Origin: Echinometra lucunter
Lineage: Eukaryota; Echinodermata; Echinoidea; Camarodonta; Echinometridae
Assembly: GCA_029962745.1 (NCBI GenBank)
Contig: CM057152.1
Coordinates: 26,720,507 to 26,784,506 of the forward strand
DNA length: 64,000 nt
Direction of reading: 5' to 3'
Positions 13,455-24,444 of the stretch are shown here, one piece after another. The notes beneath the pieces are model-generated. The model had not been told where the DNA came from. It did no database searches and worked only from the letters and a program-made list of their open reading frames with translations. Position 1 is the first letter of the stretch; each line of letters begins with the position of its first letter. Position numbers and translations under genes: made by a program.

Positions 13455-13622
13455 AGAGTGTGGGGTGTGTGGGCGTGCGTGTGTGTGCGTGTGTGTGTGT
13501 GTGTGTGTGTAACAGAGAGAGGGGAGAATTTGTTGTGAAAGAGAAAGAAAGAAGGAATGAGAGAGAGAGAGAGAGAAAGAAAGAAAGAATAAGAGAGAGA
13601 GAAAGAAAGAGAGAGAGATAGA
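13455..13622. repeat. (GT)n followed by (GA)n/(GAAA)n microsatellite
   Basis: GTGTGCGTGTGT repeats to about 13510, then GA and GAAA units to 13622. Confidence 0.95.
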
Positions 13623-13629
13623 GAATATC

Positions 13630-14470
13630 AGATTTGTTTATTTGTTACTCTCAATATGACATCGCGAGGAAAGCAATAATGTTACCATGTTGAAAGAGTG
13701 TGGTCAGCAAAGAAACAACCTCATAAAACGGTCTATGACCTTTTGTTGAATTGCAGTTGACTCATGAGGCACATTACATTAAATCTGTATTTTAGTATGC
13801 TCAATGCCCTGTTTTTAAGTAATGTACTAAAAAATTCCGCCCCACATCTCTCTATCTCCACCTTCCTCTTTCTAATCCAACAAGGATACCAATGACGTGT
13901 GGTTATCACAGTGTGACAAATAGCCTTTTAACGAAACTTTTTACAGATTTTGGATGATTATTGCACTATTCCTTGAGGCTTGTGGGGTGGGATTTCATGA
14001 AAACACAAATCGCTCTACATTTTAAGCCTTTTCCATTGTTTATTCGCTTTGCAAACTCTATACTGACATTATTATCTTCAAGATCATACGACTGGAGAAT
14101 CTTCGAAATCGATTTACATGAACGAATGTCCGCAGGCAGAGATTGTATGGCTGAGACGAACGAAATAGATTCCACGTGGGCACGTATACATGTACGTGTA
14201 AATATCGAGGTAAAGGAACAAAAAGATTATATTCCTTGATTAGTTTAGGAAGCAAAGGTAAGATATCCTCCGATATCTCATTATCTGAAATTACGCCCAT
14301 GACATTTAATCTGTAAAATCTGTTTATCTGAAAACCTGTAGCAATAGTACTCGTTATTTCCTTCAAAAATCTTTTGCAGCCAACTGGCTGAAGAGTACAA
14401 TTTTGGACAGCAAAAATTTAGCAGAGAGAAAGAAAACTTAAGTAAATTTGAAAACGAAAATAAGGTGTAT
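13630..14470. other. Intergenic DNA, no gene recognised
   Basis: Overlapping open frames on both strands (13961-14366) have no recognisable motif. Confidence 0.45.
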
Positions 14471-14473
14471 ATA

Positions 14474-15256
14474 TAAACACAACAAAAAAAGTAACTCCCC
14501 CCTAATTCAAAAATAGCATAACTTTTTAACGAAGACGCTTTGAGGAAAATAATTTGGCAGCAGTGTTCCTACACTTATTGACTAACTTCTGATTGAAAAT
14601 GAGATTGATATGTCAAGTTATGCATGAGTGAGCAGACATTAAAGGCAAAAATGTCACTTTTCAAAAGTCACAAGAGTCATTTTGGGGGGTTTGTGAAATG
14701 AGATTTTTCTGGTGTTTGTTTAACTGCTGTTGATGTTTTTCAGAGTTGCGCCATGGTTGAGTGAGAAAATTTTTAACGATGAAGCAATAAATGCTAAAAA
14801 TTTACTGTTTAATGCCGAAAAAATGACTACCCGGTATTTTCACATACTGTGCTGACTCGTGTTGGTTGATGCCAGTTCTTTCCATAAATTGAATTGATTT
14901 TGTAGATTTAGGAGGGCTGAACATCATTTTCCTCAAAAAACTGTGTTCACCCAACTGTCATAAACATGAAAAGTGTCAGAGATGGGCATCACTTGGTCAA
15001 ACAATGGGAGAGACCAAATTTGCCAAAGTTTTGTTTCACAGACCCCCCAAATGACTCTTGTGACTTTTGAAAAGTAACATTTTTGCCTTTAATGTCTGCT
15101 CACTCATGCATGACTTGACGGATCAATCTCATTTTCACACAGAAATTAGTCAGTAAGTGTAGGAACACTCCTGCCAAATTATTTTGCTCAAAACTTTTTC
15201 GTTAAAAAGTTATGCTATTTTGAATAAGGGGGGAGTTACTTTTTTTGTTGTGTTTA
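14474..15256. mobile_element. Long-TIR mariner-like non-autonomous element
   Basis: Inverted repeats of about 225 bp start at 'AAACACAACAAAAAAAGTAA' on the left and end in the complement at 15256. The arms share blocks such as 'TCACAAGAGTCATTT', 'CTCACTCATGCATGACTTG' and 'TTTTTAACGAAAAAGTT' in inverted order. TA lies at both boundaries, compatible with a Tc1/mariner-type TA duplication. The roughly 300 bp centre has no transposase frame. The arms have drifted by scattered substitutions, so the copy is not brand new. Confidence 0.85.
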
Positions 15257-15269
15257 GTTTGTTTCTTGT

Positions 15270-15830
15270 AGTGATCAAATGGCTTTCTTAAATGCAAACT
15301 GGTCAGATTTAATTTCTTGATAAGACACTTGCAATGATCTCCTCATTATCTTCTTAGTCCTTTTCTCTCTCTCTCTCTTTTCTTTTGCCTTTCTCTCTCC
15401 CTCCCCCTTTTCATGCAGACTCTCCCTTCTCATCTCTCTGTATATAGTAAGTATGTAGTCAGAGAAAGAGAATAGTAGCAGAAAGAAAAAGAACATTATT
15501 CTCCCTTGCCTTTCCTAAAAAGATGTATAGTATTGAACACATGATAATCTTCACTTAAAGGACACGATTATAAGTATACCCAGTTGTTGGGTGTCCGGAC
15601 AGGTTGTGTATCCGGACAGTCGATTTTAAACAGCCATTTGATAAAGTTTACAAGCAAAATCTCTGAAATGTTTTGGCACAAATGTTAGACAATACCATAG
15701 AGAACAAATATTGATGATGATAACCACTAATCAATGCACAGTTTTTGTTTAATCCAAAGACAAAACAGGCTGCTTCATTTTTGTTGCGTGTCCAGACACC
15801 CGACCCCCCATCATATTATTACAAATCACA
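15270..15830. other. Short intergenic stretch with CT-rich patch
   Basis: CT-rich sequence at 15355-15435. The motif 'GTCCGGACA' occurs near 15593 and 15613, with the related 'GTCCAGACA' near 15790. No gene is recognised. Confidence 0.5.
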
Positions 15831-15835
15831 ACGTA

Positions 15836-17089
15836 TACAGCGCGTCCCACCAAAAGTTAACAGCTGGAAAAAGTCTCAACTAGATATTTCAAAATATTTC
15901 CGGGAAATTTTCAAACCGATGGATAGCCAAAAGACTCTACTATCAAATCCACCCCCCCCCAAAAAAAAAAAAAAAAAAAAAAATTACGCTTGAGCGAACA
16001 AAAGTAACTTTTGTGAAATCGGGCTTGACAAAAATGGGTATTCGTGTTGGTTCCTACCAGTGAAGCTGACAGTAGTGTTGACTGTGGAGGTTTAGGAATT
16101 TAATCTGAGAGCTTTCTGGCGATTTATGAATGGATATCAATTGTTGTATTTATGTTATGACATATCTCATTAGCATGTCATGCTTGAGTGACCAGTAGCA
16201 TACTTTATTCAATCAATCTATTATTCCTTAAATTAGAAAAGCAGCTAACCAATTATACACTCATCCAATCCAAAAGACAAGTAAGTTGACACAAATGAAA
16301 AACTGCAATCTTCAATGCAAATGTGGTAAGTTTAATGAATGTGACTAAAAATTTGAACATTTCTCGGAGGGAAGAGATTTGATATTTTGTCAGTAAATTT
16401 TACCTTGTTGTTTGTTTGGCAGGTGGAAGAAAGGCATGTCTAAACCATGTTTTATTGTATCTTATCATTCAAGTAAACAGGAATGATCATGAAATTTACA
16501 CATTTGCATCTGTGTCAGCTCACCTGTCTTTGGGATGGAATGAGTGCATGATCGGTTGGTTGGTGTGGTTTTTCTGATTGATTGACCGACTGAGTATTTC
16601 ATGATTGACCGACTGATTGATGGTTTGATGTTGCTTGGTCTGCTTGACTGCATGCTGATTTTCTCTGATATCCAAAGTATGCCGGCTGTTATGGTAAGAA
16701 ATTACCTAAAAGTGATATCTCAAATCAACCACTCAAGTATTCAAATCCGCAGTCAAGCTTGACATGTTAATGAGATATGTCAGAACATACACACAAGTGA
16801 CACAACCAAGGATATTCATTTATAAATTGTTGTAAAGCCACCAGAATATGAAAATTTCTAAGCCTCAAAGAGTTTACACTACTCTCAGCCCCGCTGATAC
16901 CAAAAAGAACAAATACCAATTCTTGTCAATCTCAAATTTTGCACCCTTTCACAAAAGTTACGTTTGCTCACTCAAGTGTAAAATATTTTGATTTTTTGGA
17001 TAGAATTTGATAGAAGAGAATATTTCAAAATGCTCAGATGCATGGCGAGAATTTTTTCAACTGTGAATTTTTTGGGGGGACGCACTGTA
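15836..17089. mobile_element. Long-TIR mariner-like element, about 1.25 kb
   Basis: The ends are TACAGCGCGTCCC and GGGACGCACTGTA, flanked by TA on both sides (15834-15835 and 17090-17091). The 'ACAGTGCGTCCC' type of end resembles terminal repeats of mariner/Tc1-class elements. Inverted arms extend about 350 bp each (to about 16190 and from about 16736), pairing for instance 'ATGACATATCTCATTAGCATG' on the left with its complement on the right. The centre (16200-16735) has degenerate GATTGATT and TGACCGACTGA repeats but no transposase. The left arm carries an internal C9/A22 run (15951-15982). Its length equals a typical mariner, but the coding region is absent. Confidence 0.85.
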
Positions 17090-17284
17090 TAGAGCAAACA
17101 CTCTAAAATTGCTAGATTGGAAATAATATAGAAGACACTGTGATAAAGGACTAATCCAAAATTTGATTCAGAAATTATACAATCAATAAGGTTGATTTCT
17201 AAATCTAAAAGATTAAAATTGAATTTTAGATTTCTCCCAGATTTAAGTCTAAGAAATCATAGTGCAGGCAGATGTATGAAAGTC

Positions 17285-17695
17285 CCGAAGGACTAACATC
17301 AAAACGGTTACAGTTCGTTATTCCGAAGGTTCGTTATTCCGAAGGTTGGTTATTCCGAAGGTTCGTGAATCCAAAGGTTCTTTATTTTCCGAAGGTTTGT
17401 TAGTCCGAAAATGAATTAAGGTTCATTAGTTCGGTTTTTTCGGACTAACGAACCTTATTTCATCTTCGGACTATCGAACCTTCGGAATAACGAACCCTAT
17501 TTCATTTTCCGATTAACGAACCTTCGGAATAACGAACCTTATTTTATTGGCGGACTAACGTACCTTCGGAATAACGCCACAGATGTTCGGATTAATGAAC
17601 CTCTTTTCATTTCCGGACTAACGAACATATATAGGTATACGCAATTGGCGTGTTTCGGAATAACGAACCTTCGGAATAACGAACATCGCCACATC
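17285..17695. repeat. CGTTATTCCGAAGG array in both orientations
   Basis: About three copies of a roughly 16-bp unit (GTTCGTTATTCCGAAG) run on the plus strand from 17313. The same unit then appears inverted (CGAACCTTCGGAATAACG) at about 17474, 17516, 17560 and 17655, mixed with a second unit 'GGACTAACGAACCTTATTTC'. The whole can fold into alternative hairpins. No ends or target duplication are visible, so it may be a satellite or the body of a foldback element. Confidence 0.85.
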
Positions 17696-17699
17696 AAGA

Positions 17700-18070
17700 C
17701 AAACCACTTGAATAAAAGAAAAATTCTCCTCCATCCATCATCCCAAAAAGATTACTTTAGACAATAGGTAAACTACGGTCATGCGGACATTCAGAGAAAA
17801 TATGTATACATAAGAAGAAACTGTAATTCCAAGCACGTTTTGTAGCTTTGGATGATGCATCTAGGCCCTAAAACTATGCACAGGGGTGACATTAATAAAA
17901 CACAGACATGAATACATATTGGAATACAGTCAAACGAAATAATAGAAAAATAACAGAGTAATAACATTATTTGAGTTCCACTTTAGTTTACTGATGAAGC
18001 AGGCGGTATGCTTTGGCTCTTCAATCGCAATAAGAAATCATACAGTGGGTCCGGACAGGGATTATACAAG
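17700..18070. other. Intergenic DNA, no gene recognised
   Basis: Nothing identifiable beyond AT-rich sequence. Confidence 0.5.
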
Positions 18071-18077
18071 TATGGGT

Positions 18078-18109
<32 letters not shown>

Positions 18110-18345
18110 CATGGTTTAATGAGTACTTACTCAGTGGATGTGGTGTGGTTTTGTGTTATCCTCTTTCCAAGATCCTTTACCATCTCCAATTTTCCTTCTT
18201 TTTCTCATTTATCTCTCTCTCTCTCCTCCTCCTCCTCGGCCCCCCCCCCTCTCTCTTCCTCTAAAACTTTTGAAGAGCTTTATGCCATTCGATTTGGAGG
18301 GGCACGCTTCCCCATGCCCTATGTACCTACGCCACTGAAGGCACA
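18078..18345 (+). repeat. Poly(G)29 plus CT-rich dispersed repeat ending TACGCCACTG
   Basis: A 29-nt G run (18078-18106) is followed by a CT-rich stretch with C9 and then 'CCTACGCCACTGAAGG' near 18330. Poly(G), polypyrimidine and a TACGCCACT end occur in the same order in other dispersed repeats of the window (around 25284-25806 and 62675-62740), so this is probably a member of that group. Confidence 0.55.
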
Positions 18346-18639
18346 TTGATCATAAAACAACTGCTCAAGGAAGTGGATTCACGCCCGGCTAATTCCTTAT
18401 TAATGCAATATTTTATGGGGTTTACCGCAGACAATAAGACTGCAGTCGACGTGGCATGGTCAAGAGTGGATACTATGTGTGCTATTATACCATGTGAAAA
18501 TTGCATATCTAGTCTAAGGTCGCCACTGAAAAGTTGTATTTCAGATTAGTATTTTATTACTGCACTTTTACAATGTTTTTTTATGTACATCACAAATCAT
18601 GATATATTTATAGGAAGACATGCCGGCAGAAATTAAGAT

Positions 18640-19033
18640 AGAGATTATGCCCTCATAATTGTCAATAAGAAGTACATTCGAACTTAGAACCACATTGGAG
18701 GCCACACATCAGTGTAGTCACCCACATAAACATATCCTTATGCCACACTGTCCTACATTTCATACTGACTAAATACTTTATAGATGGGAAGTGATAATAT
18801 CCCAATAATTTCAAGACTGTTTCTTTCATGATGCGATAGCAAGTCTAGTACTTCAATTTATATTTCAAAAGCAGCTTAGATGGTTCAAGATCATGGGTGG
18901 ATTTAGTATATTTTAGACCATGCCGCATCTAATGTGTATAGGGTATGTGTATATAAGGGGTACTTAAGATGCACGATGGTGGTGGTGGCGAGGACTCGGA
19001 AGGCGAGCCCGTTGATGCATTGCACACTTGAAG
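18640..19033. repeat. Direct duplication, copy 1 (partner 26345-26727)
   Basis: Close match, roughly nine bases in ten by eye, to 26345-26727 in the same orientation. Shared blocks include 'ACATTCGAACTTAGAACCAC', 'AAGCAGCTTAGATGGTTCAAG' and 'GTACTTAAGATGCACGATGG'. The two copies bracket the 5.26 kb TIR element. They lack TG...CA ends and retroviral-type coding between them, so they do not look like LTRs. Local segmental duplication or an unrecognised dispersed repeat are both possible. Confidence 0.85.
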
Positions 19034-19168
19034 CTCCAAGATACCGGGTGAAAGTGAATTAGATTCTAGCCTCAAGTACTGATCAAACAGAACGCCGATG
19101 GTTTTACAAATCGCCTCGAATTTCACTGAGCAAAACAGCATGCCGAGTCTCTCATCTGTCAATGCAGG
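18929..19168 (-). CDS. Candidate terminal exon, unknown protein
   Basis: Minus-strand open frame preceded by a pyrimidine-rich tract and 'GCATTGACAG', a reasonable splice acceptor, near 19168. It encodes about 75 residues ending in a Ser-Pro-Ser-Glu-Ser-Ser-Pro-Pro-Pro-Pro-Ser-Cys stretch, then a stop. The last 25 or so codons are kept open in the duplicated copy at 26660-26735, where one visible difference is synonymous and others change Ala to Val and Gly to Asp. I recognise no domain. Because similarity continues into the non-coding side, this may be a repeat rather than a gene. Confidence 0.25.
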   Translation of the reverse strand, partial: PALTDERLGMLFCSVKFEAICKTIGVLFDQYLRLESNSLSPGILELQVCNASTGSPSESSPPPPSCILSTPYIHIPYTH

Positions 19169-19229
19169 GGGTTTAGAGAGGGTGTGAACAAAAGGTGAAA
19201 GGTCGTTATCACTTTTATGCAAGCTTCAT

Positions 19230-19735
19230 CAGAATAAAACCGCTGGGATTCGTTTATATAACCCTTACTCCCGTCTAAGGCTAAGTAATCAGCAAAACAC
19301 TACGGGAAAAGGGAAGTATAGTTGCGCGCATAATCAATAAGTTGTGTTTCCACAAACCGACTCTGTCCTTAATTGTCTTCAGAAAGATATGACAAAGACC
19401 GAGATTTCACTAAACAGGGTTTTCTGTTTATTTCACTCAGATGTTCTTTAAGGTTCTTTAAGGTGGTATGAATAAAAATAATTAAGGTAAGCTCTATATA
19501 ATCAGATAAAGGAGCCTTCTAAACAACACCCCTATGGGACGATTTCCCTCAGAGCTACACCATCTCATCCTATATTCCTAAAAAAAAATCACCTTTCTTT
19601 TCCAAAGTAAATTCAATCATGGTATGTAGGCATACACAATTTTCATGTTATTTAGTTATATTTACGGTATGCGCATAAGGCTCTGTAATACAAACATTGC
19701 AAAAATGCTGCATGAATGCAATATAACAATTATAA
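19230..19735. other. Intergenic DNA, no gene recognised
   Basis: No repeat ends or coding signature seen. The short duplication 'AAGGTTCTTT' occurs near 19450. Confidence 0.5.
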
Positions 19736-19744
19736 TTGTATCAT

Positions 19745-19918
19745 ATGTTATTATTTTCATTATTGCTGTTTCTTCTGTTTTGTTACCATTAGTATGATTT
19801 TTATCATTATCATCGTTATTATTGTTATGATCATTATTATTGTTATTATTACTATCGTTATTACTACTACTTTTGTTATCAGCATGATTATTATTGTTAT
19901 TATTATTATTATTATTAT

Positions 19919-19956
<38 letters not shown>

Positions 19957-20040
19957 TCAATGTTATTATCATTATTATTAGCAGTAGTATCATTATTATC
20001 ATTGCTATCATTACAATTTTTATATAATGATTATTTTCAT
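19745..20040. repeat. (ATT)n / (GTA)n trinucleotide microsatellite
   Basis: Imperfect ATT, GTT and ATC triplets surround a clean run of about twelve GTA triplets (19919-19955). Poly-Ile/Ser and poly-Leu/Ile frames on both strands are repeat artefacts. Confidence 0.95.
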
Positions 20041-20069
20041 TATTTTTTTTAATCATGAGTACCACCATC

Positions 20070-20800
20070 TTCTAAACATTTAAGTATCTTAATTATATTG
20101 TTGTTATTACTTTTATTTATATGACCGAAATGTCTCACGAAGCCATACTACTGATTAAGAATGTTAAATATCGTGCTGCAAAAAGTGAGAAAACAATTGT
20201 GGTACAGAAAGAATTCTGAGAAGTTCATATCTAAGGTAGATTGTAAAGCTGCAACAAACATGTACATGTTACTCTGCATGAAAGGTCAAAGGTTAATCTA
20301 ATAAACATGTTTATAGACACTAACGGAGTAAAGAGAAAGAATTAACATCAAAGCAAGTACAAAGCCTCAATATTTTTGTTCGAGTGTTATTTCCCATCGC
20401 TTACTGAGTGGCGAACTGATTTGCAAACAAAAGAACAAAAACGAGATGCGTAGGTTGGTTTAAAATACTATATGATTTATGGTAGGCCTCTATGTTGAAA
20501 TGCTACGTAGGTTTAGAGTGAATGGTATCAAGATTTAGTGCAGGCAAACAAGAAGTCTGAATCCTTTTATATTATATAGTCGTAGACCTTTTGCACGCTG
20601 TTCGTTGTTTTGATTTTGTTCTGTCAGAAATGATGAATTTACTGAAATAGATGAAAATTCTTTTTGTTTGCCTTTTAATAACCGTCACCCTAATTCCAAC
20701 TAAGCTCCCCTGAAAGAGAATATTGTAGGAGGAGAATAAGAAAGAAACAATACACGTTAACAACAGTCTCGCCTACCTTCCTACCTACCTACCCACATAT
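20070..20800. other. Intergenic DNA, no gene recognised
   Basis: No feature identified. CCTA-type tetranucleotides occur immediately before the TIR element (20771-20795). Confidence 0.5.
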
Positions 20801-20864
20801 CAGTGTTCCAGGCTTACTTCGAACCATCGGGTCTTCGCGTCGGGCCGTGTAATCGCGTAATGCG

Positions 20865-21055
20865 ACCTTTCGTGAAAAAAAAACCCTTTATTTACGAAAG
20901 GTCGGGTTCACCGTTTGAGAAATATACCAGTTAAATCTACGAAAAGTCGGGTCCATTAACCCGATACTTCGTAGAAATTAGCTAGAAAATATACGAAAGG
21001 TCGCGTCCTTAACGCACATTTCTACAACAAATAAGTTGACGAAAAACGGCTTGAA
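20865..21055. promoter_or_regulatory. Subterminal motif array, left end
   Basis: Repeated forms of 'TACGAAAGGTCGGGT' occur at about 20865 (inverted), 20895, 20937, 20990 and 21038 (degenerate), with a related inverted 'ACCCGATACTTCGTAG' near 20958. Equivalent copies lie in the right end (about 25868, 25977 and 26016). Clustered subterminal motifs in both orientations are typical transposase-binding regions of DNA transposons. The binding function is inferred. Confidence 0.5.
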
Positions 21056-21601
21056 TAAAAGCTAGCATTTGATTCGCACAAAGTCAGCCTTTGCCACGGA
21101 AAGTCCAGAGGTGAGTACAGTTTAAATTTCGCTAATTTGTCAAAAATAGAATCTATTCCTAATGAGTTCTACATTGTGCCAGATCTGCGTTAATTTCTTT
21201 ATATTTTCAAAGAACTGCTCTGAGCTGTATGTCATGAAATTATGTGCTATAAACTCACTAACTTTGTAAACTCTTTTCATCGTCGGCAGCTCATTGTTAC
21301 CGCTGTACCCTGTCACGACGCAACATCTTGCCCAGACTTTCGGGCGGATTGCCTATGATTGTAAATGCAATGCAAAAACGGTTGACAGCGAGATGCAACG
21401 TTTATTTTATCCCACCTACATGCATAGTGTGTTGGCGAGTTGACGAATCAGTTATCCTAAATTGTTGCATGATGTATAACTGTGTAAAGCAAGGGGGAGG
21501 GCGAGGCGGGCTCTATGACTGTGTGTACAGTAAGCTCAGATTTCAAAGACAGCATAAGGAAGCATAATGAGACTAGGTATGATTTAATCCACTCAGTGTA
21601 A

Positions 21602-21738
21602 CAGGGCTGCGTTTCACGAAACCGTCATAAGTCTAAGTTCATGGACATCCCATAGAAACGCGCGTTAATTCTACAACATGCGTTTTAATGGATGTCCAAG
21701 AAGTTAGACTTATGACGGTTTCGTGAAACGCAGCCCTG
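21602..21738. mobile_element. Palindromic MITE, 137 bp, nested in the TIR element
   Basis: Perfect or near-perfect arms from CAGGGCTGCGTTTCACGAAA to the complementary TTTCGTGAAACGCAGCCCTG, with inner arms 'GTCATAAGTC' and 'GGACATCC' also pairing. The loop is about 35 bp. No clear target duplication. Its style (GGGC/GTTTCA.GAA outer motif) resembles the GTTTCATGAA family at 32-36 kb. Confidence 0.85.
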
Positions 21739-21750
21739 GTTCCTGTTATC

Positions 21751-22030
21751 GGGGGGGGGGGGGGAGGAGGAGGGGGGGAGGAGCCCAAAATTTCTAGTAA
21801 CTCGGTCAAGAATCAGTGGCATAGCTATGATTTCATTTGACTTTGAGGGGAGCTGTAGTGAGTACACAAAGCATTCAAAACACTGAGCACGCGAAGCACA
21901 CTCCATATAGGGGGGGAGGGTGCAGGGAGGGAGAGACTACCACCCCCTTAGGTGAAATCCTAGCTATGCCACTGATTCTGAATTTACTTACCAGGAAATT
22001 TTTGGCTCTGTCCCCCCCCCCCCCCCCTTC
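21751..22030. repeat. Poly(G)-capped palindromic dispersed repeat
   Basis: Begins with G14 and ends with C17. Inside, 'CAAAATTTCTAGTAACTCGG' and 'AATCAGTGGCATAGCTATGA' on the left pair with their complements on the right (21955-22010). The termini and the 'CAGTGGCGTAGCTAGG' motif recur in copies at 24940-25320 and 61885-62100. It is non-coding. Confidence 0.75.
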
Positions 22031-22215
22031 CTTTTTTTTTTTTCCATATCTCTTCTTCTTTCTCCCTTTTCTTCTTTCTTTCCTTTCTCCCTTTTTCTTC
22101 CTTTCCCTTTCTTTCATTTTTTTTCGTGGTGGTTTGGTGGATTTTCCCACTGAAATCCTTCAGGGGGAACTCTGTCCCTCCCTCCCCTGCCCCTGGTTGT
22201 TACACCACTGATTTA
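22031..22215 (+). repeat. CT-rich dispersed repeat with TTACACCACTG end
   Basis: A polypyrimidine stretch is followed by 'GTGGTTTGGTGGATTTT', 'GAAATCCTTCAGGGGG' and 'GGTTGTTACACCACTG'. The same ordered blocks occur at 25490-25806, so this is a second copy of one family. Confidence 0.75.
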
Positions 22216-22246
22216 ATCTTTTATTTGTTTTGACTTTGTTCATCAG

Positions 22247-23105
22247 ATTGAACATGCCTAGGTTGAAACTTAATGCTGCATTTATGTCTGCATCCACATC
22301 ATGTTGGAGATGTAGGTGATGATTGCTTGTTGACTGAGACTGAAGAAAGTTTCTGCAAGTTATGAGTTAGTCTACCACTCCAGTTATGGAAGGTAAGTGA
22401 ATTCTGCATGAATTTAATAAGGTTGCTACATGTACAGGTATGTCAATATTCAGCCAGGGTTTAGCATCATTTACAAGGCCATTGGCCTTGGTTGCAAATA
22501 CACCCATTCTTGAATTTATTTGTAAACCCTGGCTGAATATTTTTTTTTTTTATTATTATTGTCTCCTTTGAAAATTTCATCAGTCTGGCATGATGAATAT
22601 TTTTCATGGGCACCAGGATCAAAATATCTCACCAACATTTCTTGCTTACACGTCATTAAGAAATGTATTGCTTAGTTAAAGCTAAATGATAGTTCAGCTT
22701 TACTTGTTCATTTTTGCTATACAAGCAGAAACTATATTTTGTTTTCTGATTTCCTCTCATTTCATTTGCAAGTTTGTTTTTTATTATTAAATTTCAAGTT
22801 GAGATATTCATTGTTCAATATGTGTATTGTTCTAAATTTCTGTTGTGTAAATTTCAATTGTATTTTGAGTTCTGTGAAATAAACTAAAATGATTTATAAA
22901 CCTTGGTCTGCAAAGGTAAATATTGAGTGCTCCAACTGTCCATAATTTGTACATGTACTTTGCATTTATCCTAATTCAAGTCAACTTTCAATCTCGTTTT
23001 TTTTCTTTAACAGAAAGAATTCAGCTTCTACTCTTCATTGCATTGGACCCCTGCTTTGGAGATCTGTCTCTCAATGAGTGAGGAGTCATGGCCCTGTATG
23101 CAGCA
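22247..23105 (+). pseudogene. Possible hAT-like transposase remnant with splice sites
   Basis: A plausible acceptor at 22246, a donor (GGAAG|GTAAGTG) at 22391 and an acceptor (TTTAACAG) at 23011 define two exons. Joining them, or reading straight through the acceptor, gives a short frame containing the core Leu-Asp-Pro-Cys-Phe-Gly-Asp-Leu-Ser. This resembles the hAT/ZBED dimerisation-domain signature 'LDPRFKDL', with Arg replaced by Cys. Only about 22 residues match before a stop, so this is a weak relic call. A non-coding transcript of the element is the alternative. Confidence 0.25.
22445..22541. repeat. Inverted repeat, 19-bp arms, with inner CAAGGCCATTGGCCTTG palindrome
   Basis: Outer arms 'AATATTCAGCCAGGGTTTA' and its complement surround a 17-bp near-symmetric palindrome at 22474-22490. 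Probably a small foldback relic. Confidence 0.8.
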
Positions 23106-23146
23106 GGGGGGGGGGGAGGGGACAGGAGCAGTAGCTAAACCCACAA

Positions 23147-23265
23147 TTCAATTCAATTCAAATTTATTGATATGCAATCAACAATTTTGGATTATTATCG
23201 ACATACAAAATGTTGTGTAATGTCATTAAACAAAGTTACAAACAAATAATTGCATTATTTTTTTA
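23147..23265 (-). mobile_element. Possible LINE 3'-end fragment
   Basis: Starts with short repeats ATTCAATTCAATTCAAATTT and continues as AT-rich sequence with 'TTATTGATATGCAATCAACA'. A TTGAAT-type repeat next to an AT-rich tail resembles the end of minus-strand CR1/L2-like insertions. It is too short to confirm. Confidence 0.3.
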
Positions 23266-23279
23266 AACTAAACCCCTCC

Positions 23280-24120
23280 CCATAGGTGTGTGCGAATTAT
23301 TTGAAACTCTTACAGCAGATTATTGTTTCATTTGAGGATTTGAAAATTCATAAATTCAGTACTGTGTACTAGTGATTTGAATTGAATGATGAGTATGTAA
23401 GTTTCAAAATTACTGTTTTCAGTTGCGTTTTAATTGATTTTATTAATTTCTTCTAAAGGGATGTGGAATAGCTCATTCTTCCTGAGTTGTGCACAACATC
23501 TGACTATGAGCTCTGTTAATGATTTATTTACAAGTATTATTTAAAGTAGAGAAGGATTCTATTGGGCCTTGATACATGTTGGCAATTTGAATTATTAACA
23601 TTTGAATGGTAGTGATGTAAAACTCTATAGTCTGTTCTTTATTTTGTTGTAAGTTGTGAACAGTATATGATTTTAAAAAATTGTTATTAGTAATATGAAA
23701 TATATTTTACTTTTAATTGATGAATGAAGGCTGATGTAGTTTCCTTTTTATCGGAATGAACCTATTTTAACATGTACATGACTGTAATCACCATGCAGAA
23801 AAATAATCATTACATAGCAAATTCATTTTTTTTTTACTACAAGTGTACTTTGATATTGATTGTGTAATCCCCAGCATTTTTTATAACAATGTGATAATTG
23901 TAATACATGTATCCGGGACATGTATACATGCATGTCTAAGAAAATAATGAAGCCCCCCTCTTATGAAATGAATATGGGGGTAGGTGAAAAACGAAGCAAC
24001 CAAGAGGGTGTGTTCAAGAGAGATGGAAAGGGTTGGAAAGAGAGACAGAGATAGATACAGGAAGAAAGAGATGAAAAATCAATTCAGGCGAGATTATTTG
24101 ATGAAAATTCGAGGGTGTCC
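23280..24120. other. AT-rich interior of TIR element, no gene recognised
   Basis: No coding signature. A purine-rich patch (23995-24135) precedes the longest G run. Confidence 0.5.
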
Positions 24121-24134
24121 AAGAGAGAGAGAGT

Positions 24135-24167
<33 letters not shown>
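24135..24167. repeat. Poly(G) tract, 33 nt
   Basis: The longest uninterrupted G homopolymer in the window. It would be poly-Gly or poly-Pro if read, and length variation or assembly error is likely here. Confidence 0.95.
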
Positions 24168-24170
<3 letters not shown>

Positions 24171-24444
24171 AGAATGGGAAAGGATGGAGTAGTGGAGAGT
24201 TTGTGAAGGAGATAATTGCAATGTATATGTGTTTGTGTTGATTAAATTTATCAGATTTTCAAAGTGCATTATCTGTTGAAGATCAAGGTCGTACATCTAC
24301 AAGCCATATACCTTTATGGATATTAATTAACAAATTCTTTGGTATAGGTCTTCTCACGCATTCACCAAAATTTTATCATCACACGTGATTAGTGCTCCAC
24401 CGGCGTAAATCCAATTTGAGGAGTGGGGGATGAAAAACTTTTTA

